Positions 25,161 through 35,766 of a DNA stretch of 64,000 nucleotides are shown here, piece after piece. Below the pieces are notes generated by a model. It worked only from the letters and a program-made list of their open reading frames with translations, did not search any database and was not told the DNA's origin. Source of the DNA: Stenotrophomonas rhizophila (GTDB lineage Bacteria > Pseudomonadota > Gammaproteobacteria > Xanthomonadales > Xanthomonadaceae); contig NZ_VDQT01000002.1 in the NCBI RefSeq assembly GCF_007667275.1, positions 434,001 to 498,000 on the forward strand, in the 5' to 3' direction. A program made the translations under genes and the position numbers. How positions within the stretch are numbered: the first letter of the stretch is position 1; every line of letters begins with the position of its first letter.

Positions 25161-26534
25161 ATGTCTACCGTTACCTCCACGCCGCGCCTTTCCCGGGAAG
25201 TGCGCGCCACCGGCCTGCTTGCGTTGCCGCTGGTGCTCGGCCACATCTCGACCGGCCTGATTTCCTTCGTCGACAACGTCATCGCTGGTCACCACGGCAC
25301 CCAGACCCTGGCGGCCGTCACCATCGGCACGGCCCTGCTGTGGCTGCCGATGCTGATCCCGATCGGCACCCTGATCTCGCTCACCGCGTCGGTGTCGCAG
25401 CTGCATGGTGCCGGGCGCGAGCGCGAGATCGGCCCGCTGTTCCGCCAGGCGCTGTGGCTGGCGCTGGGACTGGGCCTGATCATGTTCACCTTCCTCACGG
25501 TGGTGCCGCCGCTGCTGCCGGCGTTCGGCATCGCGCCGGACATCGTGCCCGGCGCGACCGCGTTCCTGCACGCCGTGCGCTGGGGTGGACCGGCGCTCAC
25601 GCTGTATTTCTGCATGCGCTACCTCAGCGAAGGCATGCACTGGACGCTGCCGACCATGCTGCTGGGCTTCGGCGGCCTGCTGGTGCTGGCGCCGCTGGGT
25701 TACGTGCTGTGCTACGGCAAGCTGGGCTTCCCGGAAATGGGCGCCGAAGGCCTGGGCATCGCCTCGGCCACCATGATGTGGATCCAGGCGCTGTGCTTTG
25801 CCACCTACCTGTGGAAAACCAGGCGCTTCGCCCACCTGGAACTGTTCTCGCACCTGGAGCTGCCGCGCTGGGCGGCGATCTGGGACCTGCTGCGCACCGG
25901 GCTGCCGATCGGCATCACCGTGCTGATGGAAGGCGGGCTGTTCATCGTCACCGCGCTGCTGATCGGCCGCCTGGGTGCGACCGAGGCCGCTTCGCACCAG
26001 ATCGCGATCAACGTGGCGCAGCTGTGCTTCATGATCCCGATGGGCGTGGCCGAAGCCACCACCGTGCGGGTCGGCCATGCGGTGGGCAGCGGCAACGGAC
26101 TCGGCGTGCGTCGCGCATCCATCGCCGGCCTGCTGATCATCCTGGGCACGCAGACGCTGTCGGCGCTGGTCCTGCTGTTCGGGCACGATGCCATCGTCGG
26201 CGTCTACACCGCCGACCTGGGCGTGGCCGCGCTGGCCTCGACCCTGCTGCTGTATGCCGCCGCGTTCCAGTTCCCCGATGGCATCCAGGTGCTCTCCGCC
26301 GGCGCCCTGCGCGGGCTCAAGGACACCCGCGTGCCCATGTTCATCGCCATGTTCTCTTACTGGGGGCTGGGCATGCCGCTCGGGGCCGGGCTCGGCCTGG
26401 GCCTGGGCATGGGGCCGCAGGGCATGTGGCTGGGCCTGATCCTGGGCCTGACCGCCGCGGCGATCCTGATGGCGTGGCGGTTGCGCGTGAGCAGCCGTCG
26501 TGTCGGAAACGGGCTGGCGGCTGCCAGCACATAA
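25161..26534 (+). CDS. MATE-family multidrug/toxin efflux transporter
   Basis: 457 residues with about twelve membrane segments in two similar halves and the MATE landmarks: ALPLVLGHISTGLISFVDNVIAGHHG near the N-terminus (in two parts) and the second-half GLPIGITVLMEGG. NorM-type members export cationic drugs in exchange for Na+ or H+. It follows the sigma-like and DUF3106 genes on the same strand, a grouping also seen in betaproteobacteria, which suggests a shared envelope-stress or export role. Confidence 0.9.
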   Translation: MSTVTSTPRLSREVRATGLLALPLVLGHISTGLISFVDNVIAGHHGTQTLAAVTIGTALLWLPMLIPIGTLISLTASVSQLHGAGREREIGPLFRQALWLALGLGLIMFTFLTVVPPLLPAFGIAPDIVPGATAFLHAVRWGGPALTLYFCMRYLSEGMHWTLPTMLLGFGGLLVLAPLGYVLCYGKLGFPEMGAEGLGIASATMMWIQALCFATYLWKTRRFAHLELFSHLELPRWAAIWDLLRTGLPIGITVLMEGGLFIVTALLIGRLGATEAASHQIAINVAQLCFMIPMGVAEATTVRVGHAVGSGNGLGVRRASIAGLLIILGTQTLSALVLLFGHDAIVGVYTADLGVAALASTLLLYAAAFQFPDGIQVLSAGALRGLKDTRVPMFIAMFSYWGLGMPLGAGLGLGLGMGPQGMWLGLILGLTAAAILMAWRLRVSSRRVGNGLAAAST

Positions 26535-26630
26535 ACCCGGCCTGACGGCCCCCTTACTTGTGTCCGATGCCGCCCTGTCCGGCAGCGGCTATGCTGGTAC
26601 CACGGCACGAAGCCATTTGGAGTTTTCCCC

Positions 26631-28535
26631 ATGAACCAACCCGTGCGTCGCAATCCCGTCGCCAGCTTCTTCATCGGGCTGTGGGATGTGATGAACTTTA
26701 CCCGCAGGCTGATCCTCAACCTGTTGTTCTTCGGTCTGCTGTTCCTGATCCTGGTCCTGTTCGTGGTAGCCATGGGCAAGGGGGCCAGCAGCAACCGCGC
26801 GCTGCAGGACCGCACCTCGCTGGTGATCGCGCCGGAAGGCCGCCTGGTCGAGCAGTTCAGTGCGGACCCGGTCAGCCGGGCGCTCGCAAAGGCCATTGGC
26901 GACAACAGCGCCGAGGAAGTGCAGCTGCGCGATCTGCTCCGTGCGCTGGATGCGGCACGCGAAGACAAGAAGATCGAACGGGTGGTGCTGCAGCTGGACA
27001 AGCTGCAGCCGAGCGGTTTCGCCTCGATGCGCGAAGTGGCCGCCGCGCTGCAGGCGGTGCGTGCCGCCGGCAAGCAGGTCGTGGCTTACAGCGACAACAT
27101 GAGCCAGTGGCAGTACCTGCTGGCTGCGCAGGCCGATGAGATCTACCTCGACCCGATGGGCGGGGTGGTGCTGGAGGGCCTGGGCCGCTATCGCCAGTAC
27201 TTCCGCACCGGCCTGCAGGACAAGCTGGGCGTGGACGTGCATCTGTTCAAGGTCGGCGAATACAAGTCCGCGGCTGAACCGTATGTCCTCGATGCCGCCT
27301 CGCCGCAGGCCAAGGAAGCGGACCTGTTCTGGATGAACGACGTGTGGCAGCGCTACCTGGCCGATATCGCCAAGGCACGCAAGCTGGACGCCGCGCAGCT
27401 GGCCGCCGGCATCGACACGATGCCGGAAGGCATCGCCGCCGCCGGTGGCGACCTGGCCAAGTTCGCGCTGCAGCAGAAGCTGGTGGACGGTCTGAAGACC
27501 CGCGAGGAAGTCGAGGACCTGCTGGCCGACCGTGGCGTTGCCGACGAGGACGCCGACGGTGGCTTCCGCAACATCGACCTGGACGGCTACCTGGCCCAGC
27601 TCGACCTGCGCCGCTCGCCGGTGGACTCACGTCCGCAGGTGGCGGTGGTGGTGGCCTCGGGCGAGATCGCCGGTGGCGACCTGCCGGCGGGCCGGGTCGG
27701 CGGCGAGTCGACCTCCGCGCTGCTGCGCGAAGCGCGCGACGACGACAACGTGAAGGCCGTGGTGCTGCGCGTGGATTCGCCGGGCGGCGAAGTGTTCGCC
27801 TCCGAGCAGATCCGCCGTGAAGTCGTGGCACTGAAGGCTGCGGGCAAGCCGGTGGTGGTGTCGATGGGCGACCTGGCTGCGTCGGGCGGTTACTGGATCA
27901 GCATGAATGCCGACCGCATCTATGCCGATCCGTCGACCATCACCGGTTCGATCGGCATCTTCGGCATGATCCCGAACCTGTCGCGTTCGCTCGACAAGAT
28001 CGGCGTGCATACCGACGGCGTGGGGACCACCCGCTTCGCGGGGGCCTTCGACATCACCCGTCCGATGGATCCGGCGGTGGGCCAGGTGATCCAGTCGGTG
28101 ATCAACAAGGGCTATGCCGATTTCACCGGCAAGGTAGCCGATGCACGCAACAAGCCGGTCGAGGCGGTGGACGAAGTCGCCCGTGGCCGTGTGTGGAGCG
28201 GCGCGCAGGCCAAGGAGCGCGGCCTGGTCGATGCCTTCGGCGGCTTGAAGGACGCCGTCGCCGATGCGGCCAACCGCGCCAAGCTGGGCGGCCCGGACAA
28301 GGTGCGCGTGCGCTACATCGAGAAGGCCGCCACCCCGTTCGCACAGTTCCTCAGCGGCTTTGCCGGCAGCCACGCCGGTGCCTGGATGCTGGGCGAAACC
28401 GGCATGGCGCGGATCATGCTGGCCCGGTCGATGCCGGAAGTGGACACCCAGCTGCGCTTCGTCGAAGACGCCGCCCGCGACCCGCGCGGCAGCGCCCCGG
28501 TGAAGGCACTGGCCTACTGCTTCTGCGGGTTCTGA
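26631..28535 (+). CDS. sppA: Signal peptide peptidase SppA, 67 kDa type
   Basis: 634 residues with one N-terminal membrane segment (about 22-45) and two tandem peptidase S49 domains. The lysine of the Ser-Lys pair is in FKVGEYKSAAEPY of the first half, and the nucleophilic serine is in GDLAASGGYWIS of the second half, as in the E. coli enzyme. It cuts cleaved signal peptides in the inner membrane. A TTTGGAG precedes the ATG. The gene ends before a cluster of repeats and a terminator. Confidence 0.95.
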   Translation: MNQPVRRNPVASFFIGLWDVMNFTRRLILNLLFFGLLFLILVLFVVAMGKGASSNRALQDRTSLVIAPEGRLVEQFSADPVSRALAKAIGDNSAEEVQLRDLLRALDAAREDKKIERVVLQLDKLQPSGFASMREVAAALQAVRAAGKQVVAYSDNMSQWQYLLAAQADEIYLDPMGGVVLEGLGRYRQYFRTGLQDKLGVDVHLFKVGEYKSAAEPYVLDAASPQAKEADLFWMNDVWQRYLADIAKARKLDAAQLAAGIDTMPEGIAAAGGDLAKFALQQKLVDGLKTREEVEDLLADRGVADEDADGGFRNIDLDGYLAQLDLRRSPVDSRPQVAVVVASGEIAGGDLPAGRVGGESTSALLREARDDDNVKAVVLRVDSPGGEVFASEQIRREVVALKAAGKPVVVSMGDLAASGGYWISMNADRIYADPSTITGSIGIFGMIPNLSRSLDKIGVHTDGVGTTRFAGAFDITRPMDPAVGQVIQSVINKGYADFTGKVADARNKPVEAVDEVARGRVWSGAQAKERGLVDAFGGLKDAVADAANRAKLGGPDKVRVRYIEKAATPFAQFLSGFAGSHAGAWMLGETGMARIMLARSMPEVDTQLRFVEDAARDPRGSAPVKALAYCFCGF

Positions 28536-28554
28536 TGGCGGATCACGTCCAACG

Positions 28555-28654
28555 GTCGTGATCTACCCGATGCGATCGTCCTGGCAGGTCACCACCGTTG
28601 GTGGTGATCTACCCGATGCGATTGTCCCGGTAGGTCACCACCGTTGGTGGTGAC
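28555..28654. repeat. Tandem 46-base repeats containing GTAG-type stem-loops
   Basis: Two nearly identical units begin at about 28561 and 28607 (period 46), each holding ATCTACCCGATGCGAT and GGTCACCACCGTTG. The hairpin CACCACC-GTT-GGTGGTG occurs twice, preceded by a GGCAG or GGTAG flank. The run lies just after sppA and before the terminator at 28671. Confidence 0.8.
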
Positions 28655-28670
28655 GCGCTTCAACAAAAAA

Positions 28671-28692
28671 CCCGGCCAAGGCCGGGTTTTTT
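28671..28692. terminator. Bidirectional terminator between sppA and the lipoprotein gene
   Basis: CCCGGCC, loop AA, GGCCGGG, with six A residues before and six T residues after. It can end both the rightward sppA transcript and the leftward lipoprotein transcript that stops at 28698. Confidence 0.9.
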
Positions 28693-28697
28693 ATTCC

Positions 28698-28913
28698 TTA
28701 CCGGCCCGCTTCGACCTCGTCGGCGGCGCTGGTGTCCGGTGCTTTTTCCAGCGTATCGCGCGCGGCCTTGGCCTTGTCCAGCGGCTGCTGCATGGCGTCA
28801 CGCAGCGCCGTGGCCTGCGGTTCGGGTGGCTTGTCCGGTGCCGGCGGCACCGGGCGATTGCAGCCGCACGCGGCGAGCACGGCCAGCAACGGCAGGGCGG
28901 AACGGATCAACAT
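28698..28913 (-). CDS. Small lipoprotein of unknown function
   Basis: 71 residues with a lipoprotein signal: hydrophobic start [16 protein letters not shown] and a lipobox LAAC at residues 13-16. The mature part has a proline-rich stretch ([12 protein letters not shown]) and a short helix ([23 protein letters not shown] in part). It would be anchored in the inner or outer membrane. The start at 28913 was chosen because it begins the signal sequence. I do not recognise a family. Confidence 0.78.
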   Translation of the reverse strand: MLIRSALPLLAVLAACGCNRPVPPAPDKPPEPQATALRDAMQQPLDKAKAARDTLEKAPDTSAADEVEAGR

Positions 28914-29077
28914 GGCAACCTCGCGGGCAAGCCCAGGGAAGCGCAGTGTCGCACCGCTTTGCCAGCCCATGTGTGATGGGGTGCGCCGCACGGGCATGGG
29001 CGGTATCCTCCCCGCAGCGTTGGATGCGGTGTCCGGCGCAGGACGTACAGGGCCGTGGCCCAGAGCAGGAGAAGCAG

Positions 29078-29854
29078 GTGAGCGCGCATCGTTGGCGACT
29101 GGATGGACAGACCGCATTGATCACCGGTGCCAGTGCCGGTATCGGCCTGGCGATCGCGCGCGAGTTGCTGGGTTTCGGTGCCGACCTGCTGGTCGTCGGC
29201 CGCGACGCCGATGCACTGGAAATGGCCCGCGACGAACTGGCCGACGCCTTTCCCGACCGGGAGATCCACGGCCTGGCGGCCGACGTGTCCGATGACGAAG
29301 ACCGTCGCGAGATCCTGGACTGGGTAGAGGACCACAGCGATGGTCTGCACCTGCTGATCAACAATGCCGGCGGCAACATCACCAAGGCGGCCACCGAATA
29401 CACCGAAGACGAATGGCGGGGGATCTTCGAGACCAACCTGTTCTCGGCCTTCGAGCTGTCGCGTTATGCGCACCCCCTGCTGGCGCGCCACGCGGCATCG
29501 GCCATCGTCAACGTGGGCAGCGTGTCCGGCCTCACCCACGTGCGCAGCGGTGCGGTATACGGCATGACCAAGGCGGCCATGCACCAGATGACGCGCAACC
29601 TGGCGGTGGAATGGGCTGAAGACGGCATCCGGGTCAACGCGGTGGCGCCCTGGTACATCCGCACCCGCCGCACCTCCGGTCCGCTTTCCGACCCGGATTA
29701 CTACGACCAGGTGATCGAGCGCACGCCGATGCGGCGCATTGGCGAGCCCGATGAAGTCGCGGCGGCGGTGGGATTCCTGTGCCTGCCCGCGGCCAGTTAC
29801 ATCACCGGCGAATGCATCGCGGTGGACGGCGGTTTCCTGCGCTACGGGTTCTGA
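29078..29854 (+). CDS. Classical SDR oxidoreductase (tropinone-reductase-like)
   Basis: 258 residues with a GTG start at 29078 that has AGGAG at 29067-29071; no in-frame ATG fits. Cofactor loop TGASAGIG (about 15-22), NNAGG, the catalytic serine in VGSVSG, and YGMTK (YxxxK) are all present. The C-terminal GGFLRYGF is typical. It is a cytoplasmic NAD(P)-dependent carbonyl reductase or alcohol dehydrogenase of unknown substrate. Its transcript ends against a GTAG-type repeat. Confidence 0.9.
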   Translation: MSAHRWRLDGQTALITGASAGIGLAIARELLGFGADLLVVGRDADALEMARDELADAFPDREIHGLAADVSDDEDRREILDWVEDHSDGLHLLINNAGGNITKAATEYTEDEWRGIFETNLFSAFELSRYAHPLLARHAASAIVNVGSVSGLTHVRSGAVYGMTKAAMHQMTRNLAVEWAEDGIRVNAVAPWYIRTRRTSGPLSDPDYYDQVIERTPMRRIGEPDEVAAAVGFLCLPAASYITGECIAVDGGFLRYGF

Positions 29855-29857
29855 CGC

Positions 29858-29882
29858 GTACGCACCAGCGGTGCGTACCTAG
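29858..29882 (-). repeat. GTAG-type stem-loop repeat
   Basis: Stem GTACGCACC/GGTGCGTAC with loop AGC (plus strand), flanked by CTAG. It lies at the convergent ends of the SDR and DUF4124 genes. The TAG stop codon of the latter (29879-29881 on the minus strand) falls inside it. Confidence 0.7.
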
Positions 29883-30610
29883 CCCGGTACGGCGCAGCTG
29901 CTCGCGGCCAGCACCGCCTGCAGGCGGCTGCGTTCGGCCGCGGCGTCGGCGGCCTTGTCGGGCGAGGCGAAGCGCTCGCGGCCGCGCGCGTCGCGGAAGC
30001 GCTGCTGCCATGCATTGCAGCGCTGTTCTTCGGCAATCGGCTCGCACGCGTCGCGCACCACTTCGCAGCTGGCGGCATTGACCGGCGTGTTGCCGCCCAA
30101 GCCGGTGACCGCGAGCAGCTCGCAATGCGGTGGCGCGGGCTCGAGCTCATGCAGGTAGCGCCCGCCGTCCCGGCCCTGGCACTGGTAGATCTCCGGCAGC
30201 GGCGACGTCGGCTTTCCGTCGACGGGTACCTCGTCGCCCGGCTTGGGCAGGTTGGCACTGTCGAGGATCGCGGTACCGGTGGGCACGACGTAGGCCTCCG
30301 AGATGTCGCGTTCCATCGGCCTGGCCTTGCCGGGCACCTGCGGCGGCAGGGTCGCCGGTGGTTCGGGCCGCGCCGCCGGGGCGGTCGGCGGCTGTGGCAA
30401 CGGCGACGGGGTGGGGCTGGTGGACACCGTCACCTCGGTACGTGCCGGTGCGGCGTTGCTGCGCTGGATGACCTGGTGGCTGCCGGCCGGGCACGGAGTG
30501 CCTTGCAGGGTCACCTTGTCGTCGGCATCGGTACAGCGGAACACGATGCCGCCCTCGGCCATGGCCGACGACGACGCCACGCACAGCAACAGGAGCCAGC
30601 CGGGTTTCAT
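29879..30610 (-). CDS. DUF4124-domain secreted protein (first of tandem pair)
   Basis: 243 residues: signal peptide (MKPGWLLLLCVASSSAMA), then a short DUF4124-like strand region (GGIVFRCTDADDKVTLQGTPC), a proline-rich linker, and a cysteine-containing C-terminal half (about ten cysteines in the mature protein) with EIYQCQGRDGGRYLHE. DUF4124 domains occur in many envelope proteins of Xanthomonadaceae with no known activity. It lies 37 bases downstream of a similar gene. Its stop codon is supplied by a repeat. Confidence 0.78.
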   Translation of the reverse strand: MKPGWLLLLCVASSSAMAEGGIVFRCTDADDKVTLQGTPCPAGSHQVIQRSNAAPARTEVTVSTSPTPSPLPQPPTAPAARPEPPATLPPQVPGKARPMERDISEAYVVPTGTAILDSANLPKPGDEVPVDGKPTSPLPEIYQCQGRDGGRYLHELEPAPPHCELLAVTGLGGNTPVNAASCEVVRDACEPIAEEQRCNAWQQRFRDARGRERFASPDKAADAAAERSRLQAVLAASSCAVPG

Positions 30611-30647
30611 CAGCGCAGGATACAAGAAACCCCGCGACGGCTGCAGG

Positions 30648-31448
30648 TCACCTGCAGTCGCGGTCCAACCGTGCATCCACGCCACGCTGTTCGCGGCTGA
30701 TCGCATCGCGTTCGCCCTGCAGCGCGCTGTTGTAGCGCCGCACCAGTTCCCAGCGGCGATCGCGCAGGATCGAACAGACTTCGCTGGCCGGCAGGGGGTG
30801 GCACTGATCTCGCACCAGTACGTTGCCACCGGGCACCACCACGTCGTGGTAGGTCCCGGGATAGGCTGAGCCTTCGGTCTGCCACTGGGTACTGCCACTG
30901 CCCACGGTGAAGCTGCCGCCGCCGCGCGAACCGCCGCCGGAAACCGTGAGCGAGCCACCACTGGAGGTCACCGAACCGCTGCCCATCGGCGCGATCGGTG
31001 GCAGCGGACGCGGTCCCGGTCCCGGTCCATGGCCCGGGGGCGGGCGTACGCCGCCCGGGCCACGCCCGGGCAGCCATGCGCTGGTCCACACCGGCACCCA
31101 GCGCGGATTGCCTTCGCTGGTTTCGCTGGTGTAGCGGCTGCCGTCGTCGCGGATGCATTCGTACATCGGCTGCGGTGGCTGCACCTGCACGTAGCGCACC
31201 TCGCGTCCGGGTGCGGCAGGCGCCGGCGTGGCGGGGGCGCGATCGCTGCGCACCACGTTTGGCGCGGGATCGCGCGGCCGCTGCATCTCGCGCACTTCCT
31301 GGCGGCCGTCGCGGCAGGGCGCATCCTGCAGCGATACCGCCCCGTTGCTGCCTACGCAGCGGTAGACACGCACGCTGCTGTCCTGCGCCGCCAGCGGGGC
31401 GCTGCAAAGCAGCAACAAGTACAGCGGGAAGGCGGGGTGTGGGCGCAT
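30648..31448 (-). CDS. DUF4124-domain secreted protein (second of tandem pair)
   Basis: 266 residues: signal peptide (MRPHPAFPLYLLLLCSAPLAA), a DUF4124-like region VYRCVGSNGAVSLQDAPC, a second YECIRDDGSRYTSE unit, a low-complexity Gly/Ser/Pro stretch (about 135-185) and a conserved-looking end QCHPLPASEVCSILRDRRWEL. The first domain aligns with that of the downstream gene, so the two are paralogues. The start at 31448 begins the signal peptide. Function unknown. Confidence 0.75.
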   Translation of the reverse strand: MRPHPAFPLYLLLLCSAPLAAQDSSVRVYRCVGSNGAVSLQDAPCRDGRQEVREMQRPRDPAPNVVRSDRAPATPAPAAPGREVRYVQVQPPQPMYECIRDDGSRYTSETSEGNPRWVPVWTSAWLPGRGPGGVRPPPGHGPGPGPRPLPPIAPMGSGSVTSSGGSLTVSGGGSRGGGSFTVGSGSTQWQTEGSAYPGTYHDVVVPGGNVLVRDQCHPLPASEVCSILRDRRWELVRRYNSALQGERDAISREQRGVDARLDRDCR

Positions 31449-31498
31449 GGCCGCAGTGTGCGGCCTTGCCTGTGCAGGCGCAAAGAACGCCATGCGGC

Positions 31499-32059
31499 TC
31501 AGGTGCGCAGGACGTGGCCGGTGAGGGCGTCGCGGATCGGGGTGGGCTGGTCCAGGCCACCGGTGGCGCCATCGACCAGGCCGTCGAGGTCACGCAGCAG
31601 GTTCGGGTCCAGTTCCGCGCGACCACGCGCTGGCGGCTGCCCGGCCAGGTTGGCGCTGGTGGACACCAGCGGCCCGCCCCAGGCCCGGCACAGCGCCGCC
31701 ACCAGCGGGTGCGCGCTGATCCGTACGGCAATGCCGCTGTGTTCGCCGGTGATCCAGCGCGGGGCGCGCGGGCCTGCGGGAAGGATCCAGGTATGCGCAC
31801 CGGGCCAGGTGGCCAGCACTTCCGCGCGGCGCCCGGGCGGCAGGGCGTCTACCTGCACCCACCCGTCCAGCTGGGTCAGCGCGGCAGCCACCAGGATCAT
31901 GCCCTTCTCCACCGGGCGCTGCTTGAGCTGCAGCAGCTTCAGCACGGCGGCCTGGTTGCCCGGATCGCAGCCCAGCCCCCACACCGCTTCGGTGGGGTAG
32001 GCGATGACAGCACCGGCGCGCAGGGCGGCCGGGGCGGAATCTACGGTGAGTTCTTTCAT
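31499..32059 (-). CDS. tsaC: Threonylcarbamoyl-AMP synthase (TsaC/Sua5/YrdC)
   Basis: 186 residues of the YrdC fold: YPTEAVWGLGCD near residue 20, the lysine-rich LKQRPVEKGMIL, and STSANLAGQPP near residue 133. The enzyme makes threonylcarbamoyl-AMP from Thr, bicarbonate and ATP for the t6A37 modification of ANN-reading tRNAs. Its place after topA, smg and dprA is the conserved gammaproteobacterial order. A GTAG-type repeat separates it from topA. Confidence 0.94.
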   Translation of the reverse strand: MKELTVDSAPAALRAGAVIAYPTEAVWGLGCDPGNQAAVLKLLQLKQRPVEKGMILVAAALTQLDGWVQVDALPPGRRAEVLATWPGAHTWILPAGPRAPRWITGEHSGIAVRISAHPLVAALCRAWGGPLVSTSANLAGQPPARGRAELDPNLLRDLDGLVDGATGGLDQPTPIRDALTGHVLRT

Positions 32060-32089
32060 TGCCAGGACCCTTCCGCGGCGCCGGATTTA

Positions 32090-32114
32090 CGCCCGACCAA
32101 CGGTCGGGCGCTAC
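32090..32114 (-). repeat. GTAG-type stem-loop repeat between topA and tsaC
   Basis: CGCCCGACC, AAC, GGTCGGGCG, then CTAC: on the minus strand GTAG followed by a 9-base stem with loop GTT. Located just after the topA stop codon in the direction of transcription. Confidence 0.85.
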
Positions 32115-32119
32115 CTGTC

Positions 32120-34621
<2,502 letters not shown>

Positions 34622-34714
34622 GTCGTTGATTTCTGTGGGCAGCAGCCCGGGGGAGGGCGCTAGGGTGGAGCAAAAGGCCGCATTAGTGAAGGGCAGCCGT
34701 CGATTTCCATAAAC

Positions 34715-34743
34715 TGAACGCCCGGTTATGCGCCGGGCGTTCA
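34715..34743. terminator. Hairpin between the GYF-RDD gene and topA
   Basis: TGAACGCCCGG, loop TTATGCG, CCGGGCGTTCA: an 11-base stem. It would end the leftward GYF-RDD transcript before the topA promoter. The minus-strand side has only a short T stretch (AGTTTATG), so termination strength is uncertain. Confidence 0.6.
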
Positions 34744-34810
34744 GGTTTTGCGCCTGTAAGAGGAATCACGCCGGGGCCGCCCATGTCAAGCGGCCGGGTG
34801 TGAGGGCCGC

Positions 34811-35719
34811 TCAGGACATGGTGGAGGCAATCACCCCGAACATGGCGATCACCAGCGCGATGCTGGCCACGGTCAGGATGCCGCTGATGACCAGGATCAC
34901 GATGGTCACCGTACCCAGTCCGCGTTCCTGGAAGCCGGCATTTTCGGTGAAGGCCCACTTGTCCACCACCAGGGTGTCGCACAGCATGTCGTGCAGCGCC
35001 TGCTTGCGCTCGGTGAAGGCGGCCATGATGAAGCCGATCATCAGGGTGAGGCTGCTCAGGATGAAGCCGAAGTAGCGGCCGACGCCGCGCAGGAAGGTGA
35101 TCCGCTCACCATCGCTGCGCACGACCTTGATGCCGACGGCCATCTTGCCCAGGGTGGCGCCGCCCTTGGAGGCGTGGAAGCCGGCGTAGTAGCCGATGCC
35201 GATCACGAAGCCGCCCAGCATCGCCACCATGCTCAGCACGACCGCCAGGGTCTCGTTGCCGCTGGCCGCGCCGATCAGGTTGAACACCAGGCTGACCGGG
35301 ACGTTGATGATGGCGACCACGACCGAATCCAGGAAGTACGCCGCATAGCGTTTCCAGAAGCCGGCATAGACCACTTCGCCGCCGGTGACCACGGCGCTGC
35401 CGTAGCTGTCGGTTGCGCCCGGCGCGGTGTACGGCGAGTAGGTGCCACCACCGGTACCGGGAAGCGGCGCAGTGCCGTTGTCGATGGCGCTGTAGTCACC
35501 GCGCAGGTCGAAACCGCTGCCGAGGTTTTCGCTCGCGCTGGTCAGGTTCTGCAGCTGCAGTTCGTCCACCGCTTCGGACACCGGCTTCCACTGCGGGTAG
35601 CCTTCGCGCCAGACCAGCGTGGTGAGGCTGATCTCGCCGCGCTGGAAGCGTTGGCGCAGCTCTTCGGCCAGCAACGGGCCCTGGCGCTGCTGGCCTTCGG
35701 CGTAATACCACTCAGTCAT
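34811..35719 (-). CDS. GYF_2 plus RDD membrane protein
   Basis: 302 residues. Residues 1-50 are a GYF_2 domain (EWYYAEGQQRQGPLL, TLVWREGYPQWKPV), which usually binds proline-rich or membrane partners. A linker follows, and then an RDD domain (about 120-245) with three or so membrane segments and the R and D residues in KRYAAYFLDSVVV. There is one more hydrophobic segment at the C-terminus. Its GYF domain closely resembles that of the upstream gene at 35767. The pair sits inside the usual smg-topA junction, so it looks like an insertion into a conserved order. Role unknown. Confidence 0.83.
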   Translation of the reverse strand: MTEWYYAEGQQRQGPLLAEELRQRFQRGEISLTTLVWREGYPQWKPVSEAVDELQLQNLTSASENLGSGFDLRGDYSAIDNGTAPLPGTGGGTYSPYTAPGATDSYGSAVVTGGEVVYAGFWKRYAAYFLDSVVVAIINVPVSLVFNLIGAASGNETLAVVLSMVAMLGGFVIGIGYYAGFHASKGGATLGKMAVGIKVVRSDGERITFLRGVGRYFGFILSSLTLMIGFIMAAFTERKQALHDMLCDTLVVDKWAFTENAGFQERGLGTVTIVILVISGILTVASIALVIAMFGVIASTMS

Positions 35720-35766
35720 TGCGTACTTCCCCTTCTGGATTCATCCGTAAATTGTGAAGATGCGGC

